A stretch of 57,919 nt of DNA from the NCBI RefSeq assembly GCF_002871795.1, contig NZ_PNHL01000016.1, positions 1 through 57,919 on the forward strand, in the 5' to 3' direction. Made by a program: the position numbers and the translations under genes. Every line of letters begins with the position of its first letter. Within the stretch, counting starts at the first letter, position 1. Of the stretch, positions 17,063-25,615 are shown piece by piece. Below the pieces are notes generated by a model. It saw only the letters and a program-made list of their open reading frames with translations, was not told the origin of the DNA and did no database searches. The DNA comes from Brachybacterium sp. UMB0905. GTDB lineage: Bacteria; Actinomycetota; Actinomycetes; Actinomycetales; Dermabacteraceae.

Positions 17063-17788
17063 ATGACCCAGCAGCACGCCGCCACAACGGCGGAGACCCT
17101 CGGCGGAGGAACCGCCGGCACCGTGATGGCGGTGCTGGCGTGGGTGCCACGCCTGGTGCTGCTGCACCTGGCGTGGCTGGCCCTCACGGTGCTGGGCGGT
17201 GTGCTGCTGGGAGCAGCACCGGCCACCGTGGTGCTGATCCGCATCCTGCGCGAGCGGGGTGAAAGGGCCGCTGAGGCTGCCGGAGAGGGCGCCGTGCGGG
17301 GTGCCGACGGGGGAGTCGCAGACTCGGGGTGGAGCGGGCTGCTGGTCGCCTGGCGGGCCGAGCTGGGTCCGGCCAACCGCGTGGCCGGGCCCTTCCTGCT
17401 GATCGGTGCCGCGGCGGCGCTGAACGTGCTGCTCGGCATCGCCGGGCTGCTGCCCACCTGGTTCGTGCCTGCTGGGCTGATCGTCGCCGCGGTGCTCGCC
17501 CTGCTGGGGGCGGTATGCAGCGCCCACGCCCTCGCCCTGCGCGCCGTGCACCCGCAGCTGCCCTTTCCCGCCGCGCGCACCGCCGCGCTCACCGGCCCGC
17601 TACTGCTGCCCGGGGCCACACTGTCCTGGATGATCACGATCGCCGCGGCGGCGGTGATCAGTGGGATCATCATGCCCGTGGGCCTGCTCATGAGCGGAGG
17701 GATCGGCGTGACGGTGACCGCGGTGCTGCTGGCCCGCGCCTGGGAGCAGCGCATCGCGGAGGCCCAGGAGACGGCGGCCGCAGCGTGA
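17063..17788 (+). CDS. DUF624/YesL-like membrane protein
   Basis: 241 residues with five to six hydrophobic segments. It starts 10 bases after the permease. YesL/DUF624 proteins commonly sit inside carbohydrate ABC operons of Gram-positive bacteria; their role is not known. Here the N-terminal pattern (LLLHLAWLALTVLGGVLLGA, then ATVVLIRILRE) and position fit that family. A charged Gly/Ala-rich cytoplasmic loop (residues ~70-92) is unusual. The last codon overlaps a possible GTG start of the regulator gene. Confidence 0.7.
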   Translation: MTQQHAATTAETLGGGTAGTVMAVLAWVPRLVLLHLAWLALTVLGGVLLGAAPATVVLIRILRERGERAAEAAGEGAVRGADGGVADSGWSGLLVAWRAELGPANRVAGPFLLIGAAAALNVLLGIAGLLPTWFVPAGLIVAAVLALLGAVCSAHALALRAVHPQLPFPAARTAALTGPLLLPGATLSWMITIAAAAVISGIIMPVGLLMSGGIGVTVTAVLLARAWEQRIAEAQETAAAA

Positions 17789-17820
17789 GCGGCACACACA
17801 CCGCAGGTGCCAAAGGGCCG

Positions 17821-18855
17821 ATGGAGCAGCCGCGCCCGGCGACTATGCGGGACATCGCCCAGCTGCTCGGGGTGTCGATCAAGACCGTCTCCAACGTCGT
17901 CAACGACCGGCCCAACGTCGGCCCCGCCACCCGCGAAAAGGTCCAGCAGGCCATCCGGGACCTCAACTACCGCCCGCAGGTGAGCGCCCAACAGATGCGC
18001 ACCGGCACCAGCGGCCTCATCACCCTCGCGATCCCCTCCCTGGCCGGCGGCTACTTCTCCGAACTGGCCCAGGAGTTCGCCGACGAGGCACAGCGCCGCC
18101 GCCGCAGCATCATGCTCCACAGCACCGCCGCCGGACGGGACGAGGAGCACAGCGTGCTGTCCGGCTTCACCCGCGTGCTCGGCGACGGCGTCGTGTTCAA
18201 CCCCCTGCTGATCGGCGAAGACGTCCTCGCGCAGCTGGGCCACACCATCCAACCCACCGTCTTCATCGGCGAGCACCTCGAGGAGACCCGCCTCCCGCAG
18301 GGCTCCGACTATGTGCGCACCGACAACGAGCAGGCCGCCCACGACGCGACCGTTCACCTGCTGCAGGCCGGCCGCACCCGCATCGCCTACCTCGGGGCGC
18401 TCAAGGTCGCTGAAGCCCGGCAGGCCCACTCCACCTCGATGCTGCGCGTGATGGGATACCGGCGGGCGCTCGCCGAGCACGGAGGCTTCGAGCCCATCGT
18501 GCAGGAGGTGCCCGGCTGGACCCCGGAGGGCGGCCTGGAGGCCGTGGGGCAGCTGCGGGCGGAGCATCCGCAGGTGGACGGCATCGTGTGCGGTAACGAC
18601 GACATCGCCCGCGGCGCGATCGCCGGACTGCACGCCATGGGGGCGCGGATCCCCGAGGACATCGCCGTCATCGGCCACGACAACATCCACGAAGCCGTGT
18701 TGACCACTCCGCCGCTGACCACGATCGACCCCGACCGGCCACGCCTGGCTGCGACCGTGCTGGACCTGCTGCTCGAGCGCATCGGCGGGTATCGGGGCGA
18801 GCCGCGTGTGGTGACCACCCCGCATCGGCTGGTGGAGCGCGGGAGTGTGGGGTAG
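17821..18855 (+). CDS. LacI-family transcriptional regulator
   Basis: 344 residues from ATG 17821 (AAAGGG upstream); a GTG at 17785 overlapping the previous stop would add 12 residues. The HTH is TMRDIAQLLGVSIKTVSNVV followed by the hinge helix region NYRPQVSAQQMRTG. The periplasmic-binding-protein-like sensor domain has the effector-site pattern GNDDIARGAIAGLHAMGARI and IAVIGHDNI. It lies last in the transporter operon, so probably a local repressor responding to arabinose or an arabino-oligosaccharide; the effector is inferred. Confidence 0.92.
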   Translation: MEQPRPATMRDIAQLLGVSIKTVSNVVNDRPNVGPATREKVQQAIRDLNYRPQVSAQQMRTGTSGLITLAIPSLAGGYFSELAQEFADEAQRRRRSIMLHSTAAGRDEEHSVLSGFTRVLGDGVVFNPLLIGEDVLAQLGHTIQPTVFIGEHLEETRLPQGSDYVRTDNEQAAHDATVHLLQAGRTRIAYLGALKVAEARQAHSTSMLRVMGYRRALAEHGGFEPIVQEVPGWTPEGGLEAVGQLRAEHPQVDGIVCGNDDIARGAIAGLHAMGARIPEDIAVIGHDNIHEAVLTTPPLTTIDPDRPRLAATVLDLLLERIGGYRGEPRVVTTPHRLVERGSVG

Positions 18856-18951
18856 GGGCGAGGGCCGGCTTGGTCGAGATCACCCCGAGGTCACGACTGG
18901 CAGAGCCACGGACGATGACGTGATCTGCGCCACGTACTAGCATGCGGGGTC

Positions 18952-20166
18952 ATGCTGGACACCATCACGCGCGTGCGCCTGTCACTCATGATGTTCCTCG
19001 AGTTCTTCGTCTGGGGAGCATGGTTCGTCACGCTGGGCACTTATCTCGCCGTGGAGCTCGGCGCCTCAGGGAGTCAGATCTCCCTCGCGTTCCTGACCCA
19101 GTCGCTCGGGGCGATCATCGCGCCGTTCATCGTGGGGCTGATTGCGGATCGTTTCTTCCCGGCGCAGCGGATCCTCGGCGTGCTGCACCTGTTCAGCGCG
19201 GCCATGCTGTTTCTGGCGGGTCGCCAGGAAGGGTTCGGGTCTTTCTTCATCTTCGCGCTGCTGGCCATGGTGTCGTTCATGCCCACCCTCGCGCTGGCCA
19301 ACTCCATCTCGTTCCGACGCATGGAGAACCCGGAACGACAGTTCCCGAGCGTCCGGATCTTCGGGACCATCGGCTGGATCATCGCCGGGCTGCTGATCGG
19401 CTGGCTGGGCTGGGAGGCCGCCGAGACGCTCTCCCACACCTTCGTGATGGCTGCGATCGGGTCCGCTCTGCTCGGCTTCTACGCCTTCACGCTCCCCCAC
19501 ACCCCGCCAGAGGCGACAGAGGGCCCCGCCACGGTCCGGGACATCCTCGGCCTGGATGCGCTCGCGCTCCTGAAGACCCGCTCTTACCTCGTCTTCTTCA
19601 TCTCCTCGATCCTGATCTGCATCCCCCTGGCGTTCTACTACAACTTCACCAACCTCTACCTCAACGAGATCGGTGTGGAGCGCGCCGCGGCCGTGCAGTC
19701 GATCGGGCAGATGTCGGAGGCGCTCTTCCTCCTGGCCATGCCTCTGATGCTCAGGAAGCTGGGGATCAAGTGGACGATCGTGGTGGGGATGCTGGCCTGG
19801 GCGCTGCGCTACGTGCTGTTCGGGTTCGGGGATTCCGGCGCGATGATGTGGATGGTGATCATCGGCCTGGTCCTCCATGGCGTCTGCTACGACTTCTTCT
19901 TCGTCGCGGGCCAGATCTACACCGATCGCTTCGCTCCCGCGAAGGTGCGCTCTGCTGCGCAGGGTCTGATCTCGCTGGCCACGTACGGGGCGGGCCTGCT
20001 GATCGGTGCGCTGGTCTCCGGGCCGCTGGTGGACATGTTCCTGCAGAGCGACGGCACCCATGACTGGAGGTCGATCTGGCTCATCCCGGCAGCGTTCGCT
20101 GTCTTGGTCACCATCTTTTTCGTCGGCCTGTTCCGGGAGGAGCAGACCGCCGACGTGCGTGGCTGA
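18952..20166 (+). CDS. MFS transporter, nucleoside:H+ symporter (NupG/YegT) type
   Basis: 404 residues, twelve predicted helices. The start (LSLMMFLEFFVWGAWFVTLG) and the conserved blocks SFMPTLALANSISFRRM, RIFGTIGWIIAGLLIGWLG and GVCYDFFFVAGQIYTDR are characteristic of the NHS/NupG family rather than of general sugar MFS permeases. It stands 97 bases after the LacI gene and 155 bases before two Gfo/Idh/MocA enzymes. In that setting homologues may carry sugars or glycosides rather than nucleosides, so substrate remains open. Confidence 0.85.
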   Translation: MLDTITRVRLSLMMFLEFFVWGAWFVTLGTYLAVELGASGSQISLAFLTQSLGAIIAPFIVGLIADRFFPAQRILGVLHLFSAAMLFLAGRQEGFGSFFIFALLAMVSFMPTLALANSISFRRMENPERQFPSVRIFGTIGWIIAGLLIGWLGWEAAETLSHTFVMAAIGSALLGFYAFTLPHTPPEATEGPATVRDILGLDALALLKTRSYLVFFISSILICIPLAFYYNFTNLYLNEIGVERAAAVQSIGQMSEALFLLAMPLMLRKLGIKWTIVVGMLAWALRYVLFGFGDSGAMMWMVIIGLVLHGVCYDFFFVAGQIYTDRFAPAKVRSAAQGLISLATYGAGLLIGALVSGPLVDMFLQSDGTHDWRSIWLIPAAFAVLVTIFFVGLFREEQTADVRG

Positions 20167-20210
20167 ACCGTTCAACGTTCGACGACCCTCAACCCATTTC
20201 CCCAAGCCGG

Positions 20211-20238
20211 TTGCATAATGCGTCTGCGCTGGTAGCGT
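20211..20238 (+). promoter_or_regulatory. Possible promoter for the Gfo/Idh/MocA gene pair
   Basis: TTGCAT (20211-20216) and TAGCGT (20233-20238) are spaced 16 bases and lie about 80 bases before the ATG at 20321, which has a strong AGGAAGGA site (20306-20313). Identified by eye only. Confidence 0.35.
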
Positions 20239-20320
20239 TCCGACTGAACCTGTCGGTGCCGGATCCCGCGAACCGCTCCAGCGCGGTCCCGCGGGGTCGG
20301 GTCAGGAAGGACACCAGCGC

Positions 20321-21310
20321 ATGACCACCACCCCAGTTCCCCCGCTGCGCGTCGGCGTTGTCGGCACCGGCGGGATCTCCTTCGCCCACCTCGGCGGTTG
20401 GCGCGAGCTCGGTGTCGAGCTGCACTGTCACAGTCTCGAGGGCGCTGAGCAGTACGCCGAGCGCACCGGGGCCACTGTCCACGACTCGCTCGCATCGCTG
20501 CTTGAGGCCGTGGACATCGTGGACGTCACCACGCCCACGCCCTCGCACCCAGAGATCGTCCACGCCGCCCTGGACGCCGATAAGGACGTGATCTGCGAGA
20601 AGCCCTTCGCCCTCACCGGCGAGGAGGCCCGCGAGATGGCCGAGCACGCCAAGCGCGTCGGCCGCGCCCTGTATCCCGCGCATGTGGTGCGGTACTTCCC
20701 GCAGTATCACGCGGCGAAGCAGGCCGTGGACGCCGGGCGGGTCGGCACCGTCGCGGTGCTGCGCTTCGAGCGCACCGGCACTCTTCCGGACCGTGACTGG
20801 TACGCCGATGAGGAGCTCTCCGGCGGCATCGTGATGGACCAGATGATCCACGATATCGACCAGGCGCTGTGGATCGCCGGGCCCGCCGTGAGCGTCTACG
20901 CCCAGCAGCAGATCGCCCCGTCGGACGATCGGATCCGCACCGCGCACGTGGTCCTCACCCACGCCTCCGGCGCGATCAGCCACTGCCGTGGTCTGTGGGG
21001 CGCGCAGGGCACCACCTTCCGCTACACCTTCGACATCGCCGGGGACGCGGGGCGCCTGCAGTACGACAGTGACGGCGATCCCGGGGTCATGTTCGACGCG
21101 GTGGCCTCTGCGCGCCAGCGCTCGGGTGACGGGTTCCTGCCGGATGTATCGACGATGCGCGACCCCTATGCGGCGGAGATCGTCGACTTCATCTCCGCGA
21201 TCCAGCACCGCACACCCACCCGCGTGGAGGCGGCCGACGGCGTCACCGCCGTGGAGGTCTCCCGCGCCGCCCTCGAGTCCCTGCGCACCGGACGGAGCAT
21301 CGCATGCTGA
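20321..21310 (+). CDS. Gfo/Idh/MocA-family oxidoreductase
   Basis: 329 residues. The Rossmann NAD(P) site is GVVGTGGISFAHLGG. The sugar-binding/catalytic block VICEKPFALTGEEAREMAEH contains the EKP lysine typical of the family, and MIHDIDQALWIAG includes the catalytic-region His/Asp. The C-terminal alpha/beta domain is complete. It acts on a sugar, inositol or related polyol with NAD(H). The next gene is a paralogue whose start overlaps by seven bases, suggesting sequential oxidation-reduction of one substrate imported by the MFS permease. Confidence 0.9.
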   Translation: MTTTPVPPLRVGVVGTGGISFAHLGGWRELGVELHCHSLEGAEQYAERTGATVHDSLASLLEAVDIVDVTTPTPSHPEIVHAALDADKDVICEKPFALTGEEAREMAEHAKRVGRALYPAHVVRYFPQYHAAKQAVDAGRVGTVAVLRFERTGTLPDRDWYADEELSGGIVMDQMIHDIDQALWIAGPAVSVYAQQQIAPSDDRIRTAHVVLTHASGAISHCRGLWGAQGTTFRYTFDIAGDAGRLQYDSDGDPGVMFDAVASARQRSGDGFLPDVSTMRDPYAAEIVDFISAIQHRTPTRVEAADGVTAVEVSRAALESLRTGRSIAC

Positions 21311-22305
21311 CCTCGACCGATACCGCCGCGCCGCTGAAGGTGGCGCTCATGAGCTGCGCCCATACCCACGCTGGCTCCTACGCCGCGCTGCTCGATGGCC
21401 GCGAGGATGTCCAGCTCGTCGTCGCCGACCCCGACGGGTTCGGGGACGTGCAGGCCAGCCGCGTGGTGGGCAGCTACGACGAGGCCTGGCAGGCGTGGGA
21501 TAGCGGGCCCGACGCCATCGTGGTCACCGCCGCGAACGCCGACCACAAGGACCTCGTGCTCGAGGCCGCCCGCCGCGGCGCCCACGTCCTGTGCGAGAAG
21601 CCGCTGGCGACGTCGGTCGCGGACGCCGAGGAGATGGTCGCCGCGTGCGCCGGGGCCGGCGTGGTGCTCATGACCGCCTTCCCCGTGCACTTCGCCTCCG
21701 CCGTCATCGCGCTGAAGCAGGCCGTGGCCGAGGGAACGCTCGGCGAGGTGATCGGCCTGACCGGCACCAACAACGGCAAGTTGCCCGACGGCCGGGACTG
21801 GTTCACCGATGTGGAGCTCGCCGGCGGCGGGGCGCTCGTGGACCACACCGTGCACATCGCCGAGATCCTCGACAGCATGTTCGGGCCGCCCGAGACGGTC
21901 CACGCCGTTGCCAACCGGATCCTGTGGGCCGACCGCGCCGGCGAAGGCGCCGAGACCGGGGGCCTGGTCACCCTGACCTACGCCTCCGGCATGGTCGCCG
22001 CCATCGACTGCTCCTGGTCCCAGCCGGAAAACGCCTCCACCTGGGGCGGGCTGCGGCTGCAGGCCGTGGGCACCGGCGGGCAGCTGCAGATCGACGCCTT
22101 CGCCCAGCACGTGGGCGGACCCGGCCAGTGGCACGCCTACGGCGAGAACACCGACGCCGTGCTCATCGACGCCTTCCTCGACGCCGTGCGCGCCGGTGAG
22201 GCCGTGGAGCCGACGGGCGAGGTGGGCCTGCGGACCGTGCGGATCGTCGCCGCGGCGCAGGAATCCGTGCGGACCGGCCAGCCGGTGCGGGTCGGGCAGG
22301 GCTGA
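21304..22305 (+). CDS. Gfo/Idh/MocA-family oxidoreductase (second of pair)
   Basis: 333 residues. The N-terminus (LKVALMSCAHTHAGSYAALL) replaces the usual GxGxxG with SCAHTH, a variant found in some members and likely to change cofactor contact. EKP is intact (HVLCEKPLATSVADAEEM) and the catalytic region reads LVDHTVHIAEILD. It overlaps the previous gene (start ATG 21304 before that stop at 21310), so it is co-translated. Convergent with the SDR gene, with the palindromic repeat between them. Confidence 0.88.
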   Translation: MLTSTDTAAPLKVALMSCAHTHAGSYAALLDGREDVQLVVADPDGFGDVQASRVVGSYDEAWQAWDSGPDAIVVTAANADHKDLVLEAARRGAHVLCEKPLATSVADAEEMVAACAGAGVVLMTAFPVHFASAVIALKQAVAEGTLGEVIGLTGTNNGKLPDGRDWFTDVELAGGGALVDHTVHIAEILDSMFGPPETVHAVANRILWADRAGEGAETGGLVTLTYASGMVAAIDCSWSQPENASTWGGLRLQAVGTGGQLQIDAFAQHVGGPGQWHAYGENTDAVLIDAFLDAVRAGEAVEPTGEVGLRTVRIVAAAQESVRTGQPVRVGQG

Positions 22306-22391
22306 GCGAAGGCTCGGCGGCCTCTGGCCCGGGGCCCGGCGGGCTCTGGCCGTGCCTGAGCTGTGCCGACTGCGGCTGGCCCGGGCGGTAG

Positions 22392-22456
22392 CGGAGGAAA
22401 TCGACCTCTCAGCGGCACGCGCCACGCACCATGCCGCTGAGAGGTCGATTCCCTAC
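22392..22456. repeat. Interspersed palindromic element, copy 1
   Basis: A 19-bp arm (22399-22417) is matched perfectly by its reverse complement at 22432-22450, with pairing extending outwards to GGAGG/CCCT. The core arm is AATCGACCTCTCAGCGGCA. A related element lies at 53205-53279, whose loop shares GGTGCGTG with the reverse complement of this loop. It sits between the 3' ends of two convergent genes, so here it could also act as a bidirectional terminator. The rest of the gap 22306-22520 is GC-rich with no gene seen. Confidence 0.85.
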
Positions 22457-22520
22457 GGCCCGTTTCCCGCCGGCCTGGACAGCCTCGGCCCCAGCCCCGA
22501 GCCAACCGGCCCACCGGCCC

Positions 22521-23288
22521 TCACCCCCGCGTCCGCACCCCGATCATCCCGCCGTCGATCGCGAGCAGCACGCCCGAGGTCGACCGGTTGCGCGGGGAGG
22601 CCAGGTAGCAGTGCGCCTCGGCCACTTCCTCGGCGGACACGAGCCGGCCGTGCGGCTGGCGGGCGTTGAGCGCAGCCCGCTCGGCCGCGGGATCCTCGGC
22701 CTTCTCCAGCAGCCGACCGATCCACGGGGTGTCCGCCGTGCCCGGCACCACGGCATTGACCCGGATGCCGTCCTTCGCCCAGTCCGCAGCCATGGCCAGG
22801 GTCATCGCGCGGACCGCGCCCTTGGAGGCGGAATACAGCACCCGTTCGGGCAGCCCCACTTCGGAGGCGATCGAGGCGGTGTTGACCACGGCCGCATGCT
22901 CGGAGACGCGCAGGTGCGGCAGGGCGGCGCGGACCACGCGCGCCACCGAGGTGGCGTTGATGGAGAAGACCCGCGCCCACTCCTCATCGTCGTTCGCGGT
23001 CACGTCCCCCTGCGCGCCGATCCCGGCGTTGTTGATGACGACGTCCAGCCCGCCGAGCTGCTCGGCTGCCTCGGCCACAGCCTGGTCCACACTCGCAGAG
23101 TCAGAGACGTCGCAGGTCAAGGGCAGCGCCCCGGCGGGAGCGCCGTCGGGGTGGAGATCGAGCACGGCCACGCGCGCGCCGCGGGCCATGAGCTCGCGGA
23201 CGGTCGCGGCGCCGATGCCGGATGCGCCGCCGGTGACCAGGGCGCGGATGCCGTCGTACTCGAGGGCGGGAGCGGTGGAAGGGGACAC
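22521..23288 (-). CDS. SDR-family dehydrogenase, probably for a keto-deoxy sugar acid
   Basis: 255 residues from GTG 23286-23288 with GGAGG upstream; the longer ORF lacks support. Classical SDR: cofactor motif TGGASGIGAA, Asp after strand 2 (VLDLHPDG, NAD preference), NNAGIG, Ser in VNTASIAS and YSASKGAV catalytic Tyr/Lys. The C-terminus (LLAIDGGMIGV) is typical. It is divergent from an FAH-family hydrolase, and this pair recurs in the oxidative L-fucose/L-rhamnose/L-arabinose pathways, where the SDR oxidises a 2-keto-3-deoxy acid and the FAH enzyme cleaves the diketo product. That pathway link is inference. Confidence 0.88.
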   Translation of the reverse strand: MSPSTAPALEYDGIRALVTGGASGIGAATVRELMARGARVAVLDLHPDGAPAGALPLTCDVSDSASVDQAVAEAAEQLGGLDVVINNAGIGAQGDVTANDDEEWARVFSINATSVARVVRAALPHLRVSEHAAVVNTASIASEVGLPERVLYSASKGAVRAMTLAMAADWAKDGIRVNAVVPGTADTPWIGRLLEKAEDPAAERAALNARQPHGRLVSAEEVAEAHCYLASPRNRSTSGVLLAIDGGMIGVRTRG

Positions 23289-23415
23289 GGGAACCTCCAG
23301 ATCAGAGCTCGGACACCTCGATCCTACGGCCAGCCACCCGCTAAGGTCGGATGTATCGCGGCTGGTGCAGAACGCAGCGGCCGGCCGCCCCACCGAGCGT
23401 CTCCAGGAGGATCCC

Positions 23416-24267
23416 GTGGAACTGCGACGTCTAGGCCCCGTCGGCCAGGAGAAACCAGCTCTCGTGCACGAGGGGGTGACCTACCGCCTCGACGGCCTGA
23501 CCGCTGATGTGGACGGCGCGTTCCTGGCCTCCGACGGGCTCGCCCGCGCGGCCAGCGCCCTCGCTGCCGGGGAGCTGCCCGTTTGGGACGACGCAGATGG
23601 TGAGCGGGTCGGCGCCCCGATCGCGCGGCCGCAGGCCGTGATCTGCATCGGCCAGAACTATGCCGCGCATGCCGCGGAGTCCGGGGCGGAGCCGCCCACC
23701 ACCCCGATCATCTTCTTCAAGCACCCGAACACCGTCGTGGGTCCGCATGATCCCGTCGAGATCCCGCCGGGGGCGACCACCGTGGACTGGGAGGTGGAGC
23801 TGGGTGTCGTGATCGGCGCGCAGGCGTCCTACCTCTCCGATGAACAGGAGGCGCTGGACGTCATCGCCGGGTACGTCACGAGCCACGACATCTCGGAGCG
23901 GAACTGGCAGCTGGAGGACTCCGGCGGGCAGTGGTCCAAGGGCAAGTGCGGCAAGGGATTCAACCCCGTCGGACCCGCGCTGGTGCCGGCCGACGAGGTC
24001 GACCCGCAGGCGCTGCGCCTGTGGTCGAGCGTGAACGGCGAGGCCCGTCAGGACTCGAACACCTCCGACATGGTGTTCACCGTGGCGCAGCTGGTCCACC
24101 ACCTCAGCCAGTACATGGTGCTCGAGCCCGGGGACCTCATCAACACCGGCACCCCGCAGGGCGTGGCCCTCTCCGGCCGCTTCCCCTACCTCGCGGCCGG
24201 AGACGTGGTGGAGCTGGGGATCGACGGCCTCGGCAAACAGCGCCAGGAGTTCGTGCCCCACGCCTGA
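23416..24267 (+). CDS. Fumarylacetoacetate-hydrolase-family protein
   Basis: 283 residues from GTG 23416, preceded by AGGAGG (23405-23410). The metal-binding FAH core is intact: ICIGQNYAAHAAE, IIFFKHPNTVVGPHDPVEIP, DWEVELGVVIG (two Glu metal ligands) and GYVTSHDISERNWQ, then LINTGTPQGV. The length and SDR neighbour suggest a 2,4-diketo-3-deoxy-acid hydrolase of a non-phosphorylative sugar acid pathway. Other FAH members (acylpyruvases, decarboxylases) cannot be excluded. The 127-base divergent gap probably holds both promoters. Confidence 0.87.
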   Translation: MELRRLGPVGQEKPALVHEGVTYRLDGLTADVDGAFLASDGLARAASALAAGELPVWDDADGERVGAPIARPQAVICIGQNYAAHAAESGAEPPTTPIIFFKHPNTVVGPHDPVEIPPGATTVDWEVELGVVIGAQASYLSDEQEALDVIAGYVTSHDISERNWQLEDSGGQWSKGKCGKGFNPVGPALVPADEVDPQALRLWSSVNGEARQDSNTSDMVFTVAQLVHHLSQYMVLEPGDLINTGTPQGVALSGRFPYLAAGDVVELGIDGLGKQRQEFVPHA

Positions 24268-24286
24268 GAGGGGTGACCCCCGCCTC

Positions 24287-25504
24287 TCACCGCCCCTCGT
24301 CGATCTCCAGCAGGCTCGCGGCGGACTCGATCTCGGTGACCTCGGCGCGCTCCTTGTTCATCCGCTCGAGGTACGGCTGGGCCCGATCCACCTGCTGCTG
24401 CAGGTTCGTCACGGTGGTCAGGAAGTTCTGATTGGCCTGGGCGCGGAACGTGTCGATCCCGTCCATCGTGCTGAACAGATTGTCGAAGGCAGCCTGCAGC
24501 GTCTCGGCGGAGACCCCGGAGGTCGCGGCCTGCTGCTGGGTCTTCACCGAATTGTCGGCGAGCATCTTCGAGGTGCGGTCGATCAGCGAGTCGGTGGTGC
24601 GGTTGACCGCATCGATCTGGTCCAGCACGATCTTCTGGTTCTCCAGCGCCTGGGCGGTGATCACCGCGGTGCGCAGCGCCGTGACGGTGGTGGTGCGGGC
24701 CCGCTCCACGCCCTGCTGCAGCTGGGTGTTGTTGTCCTCGATGACGCCCATGGACATGTAGGCCTGCACGGTCACGGCGATCTGCGTGGCCACGTCCTGG
24801 CGGCGCTGCCGCACAGCGAACAGCACGTCCCGCTCGAGCGCATCGGCCTCCATGCCCTTGCCCTCGCCGCGCAGCTGCTCGGCGCGCCGCACCGCCCGGT
24901 CATCCAGCAGACCCAGCAGGTGGGAGGCCTTCTGCAGCGCCTCGAGGTCCTCCCACAGGCCGCGCCGCTCCACGGCGAGCTCCGCATTGTCCTTCTGCAG
25001 CATCTCCTGGCCGCGCGAGAGGGCGCCGAGCACCTGGTCGAGCTGATCCTGGTTGGTCTCGAAGTTGCGGAAGTACCGCTTGGCGGCATTGCGGCCGGGC
25101 AGCCAGCCCAGCGCCTTGTCCGCGAAGGTCTCCTCCTTGGGGGCGAGGTCCTCCATGGTGGTGCGCAGCTCCGCGAGGGACTTCGCGACCGACTCCTGGG
25201 CGTTGCCCTTGTCCTTGGACTGCTTGAGGGTCTGCTGCATGAACCGCGAGGAGCTCTGGCTGGTGCGCTCGAAGGTGCGTCGCGCCACCGCGCCGAGCGC
25301 GTTGACCTGCGCGGTGTACTCCTGGGAGGCGGGGTTCATCGCGGCGACCTGCTCCACCCACGCATCGGCCCGTCGCTCGAGCTCACGCTGCTGCTCCGGC
25401 GGCAGATCCGGCAGGGCGGAGACGGCCTGCTCCTCGGTGACCTGCTCGGTCGGCTCGGCGGGGGTCAGCTCGGTGGCGGGGGCGGGCGGCTGCAGCTTGT
25501 CCAT
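24287..25504 (-). CDS. telA: TelA/KlaA family (toxic anion resistance) protein
   Basis: 405 residues, start ATG 25502-25504 with AGGAGG. Almost wholly helical with long coiled-coil heptads. TelA-like blocks: MQQTLKQSKDKGNAQESVAK, KALGWLPGRNAAKRYFRNFE, DNAELAVERRGLWEDLEALQ and MGVIEDNNTQLQQGVERART. The N-terminus is Pro/Ala/Glu-rich. TelA proteins are linked to tellurite, bacteriocin and cell-envelope stress tolerance; mechanism is unclear. Its partner XpaC lies upstream on the same strand with 111 bases between. Confidence 0.93.
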   Translation of the reverse strand: MDKLQPPAPATELTPAEPTEQVTEEQAVSALPDLPPEQQRELERRADAWVEQVAAMNPASQEYTAQVNALGAVARRTFERTSQSSSRFMQQTLKQSKDKGNAQESVAKSLAELRTTMEDLAPKEETFADKALGWLPGRNAAKRYFRNFETNQDQLDQVLGALSRGQEMLQKDNAELAVERRGLWEDLEALQKASHLLGLLDDRAVRRAEQLRGEGKGMEADALERDVLFAVRQRRQDVATQIAVTVQAYMSMGVIEDNNTQLQQGVERARTTTVTALRTAVITAQALENQKIVLDQIDAVNRTTDSLIDRTSKMLADNSVKTQQQAATSGVSAETLQAAFDNLFSTMDGIDTFRAQANQNFLTTVTNLQQQVDRAQPYLERMNKERAEVTEIESAASLLEIDEGR

Positions 25505-25615
25505 GGGGTCCTCCTGGGACGGGGTCGAAGCGGTGAGATCAGGTCTGGTCGGGCAGGCGGGTCAGGGTGGGCGGTCACTCCCGCAGGTCAGGGCCGACGG
25601 GGGAGTGCGAAGGTG

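Noticed and set aside
16111..18825. A 904-codon open frame antisense to the permease, DUF624 and LacI genes
   Set aside because: It spans three well-supported genes on the other strand and shows no recognisable domain.
25576..25607. Hairpin between xpaC and telA as a terminator
   Set aside because: The stem is only seven pairs with an 18-base loop and no T-run; too weak for a separate feature.
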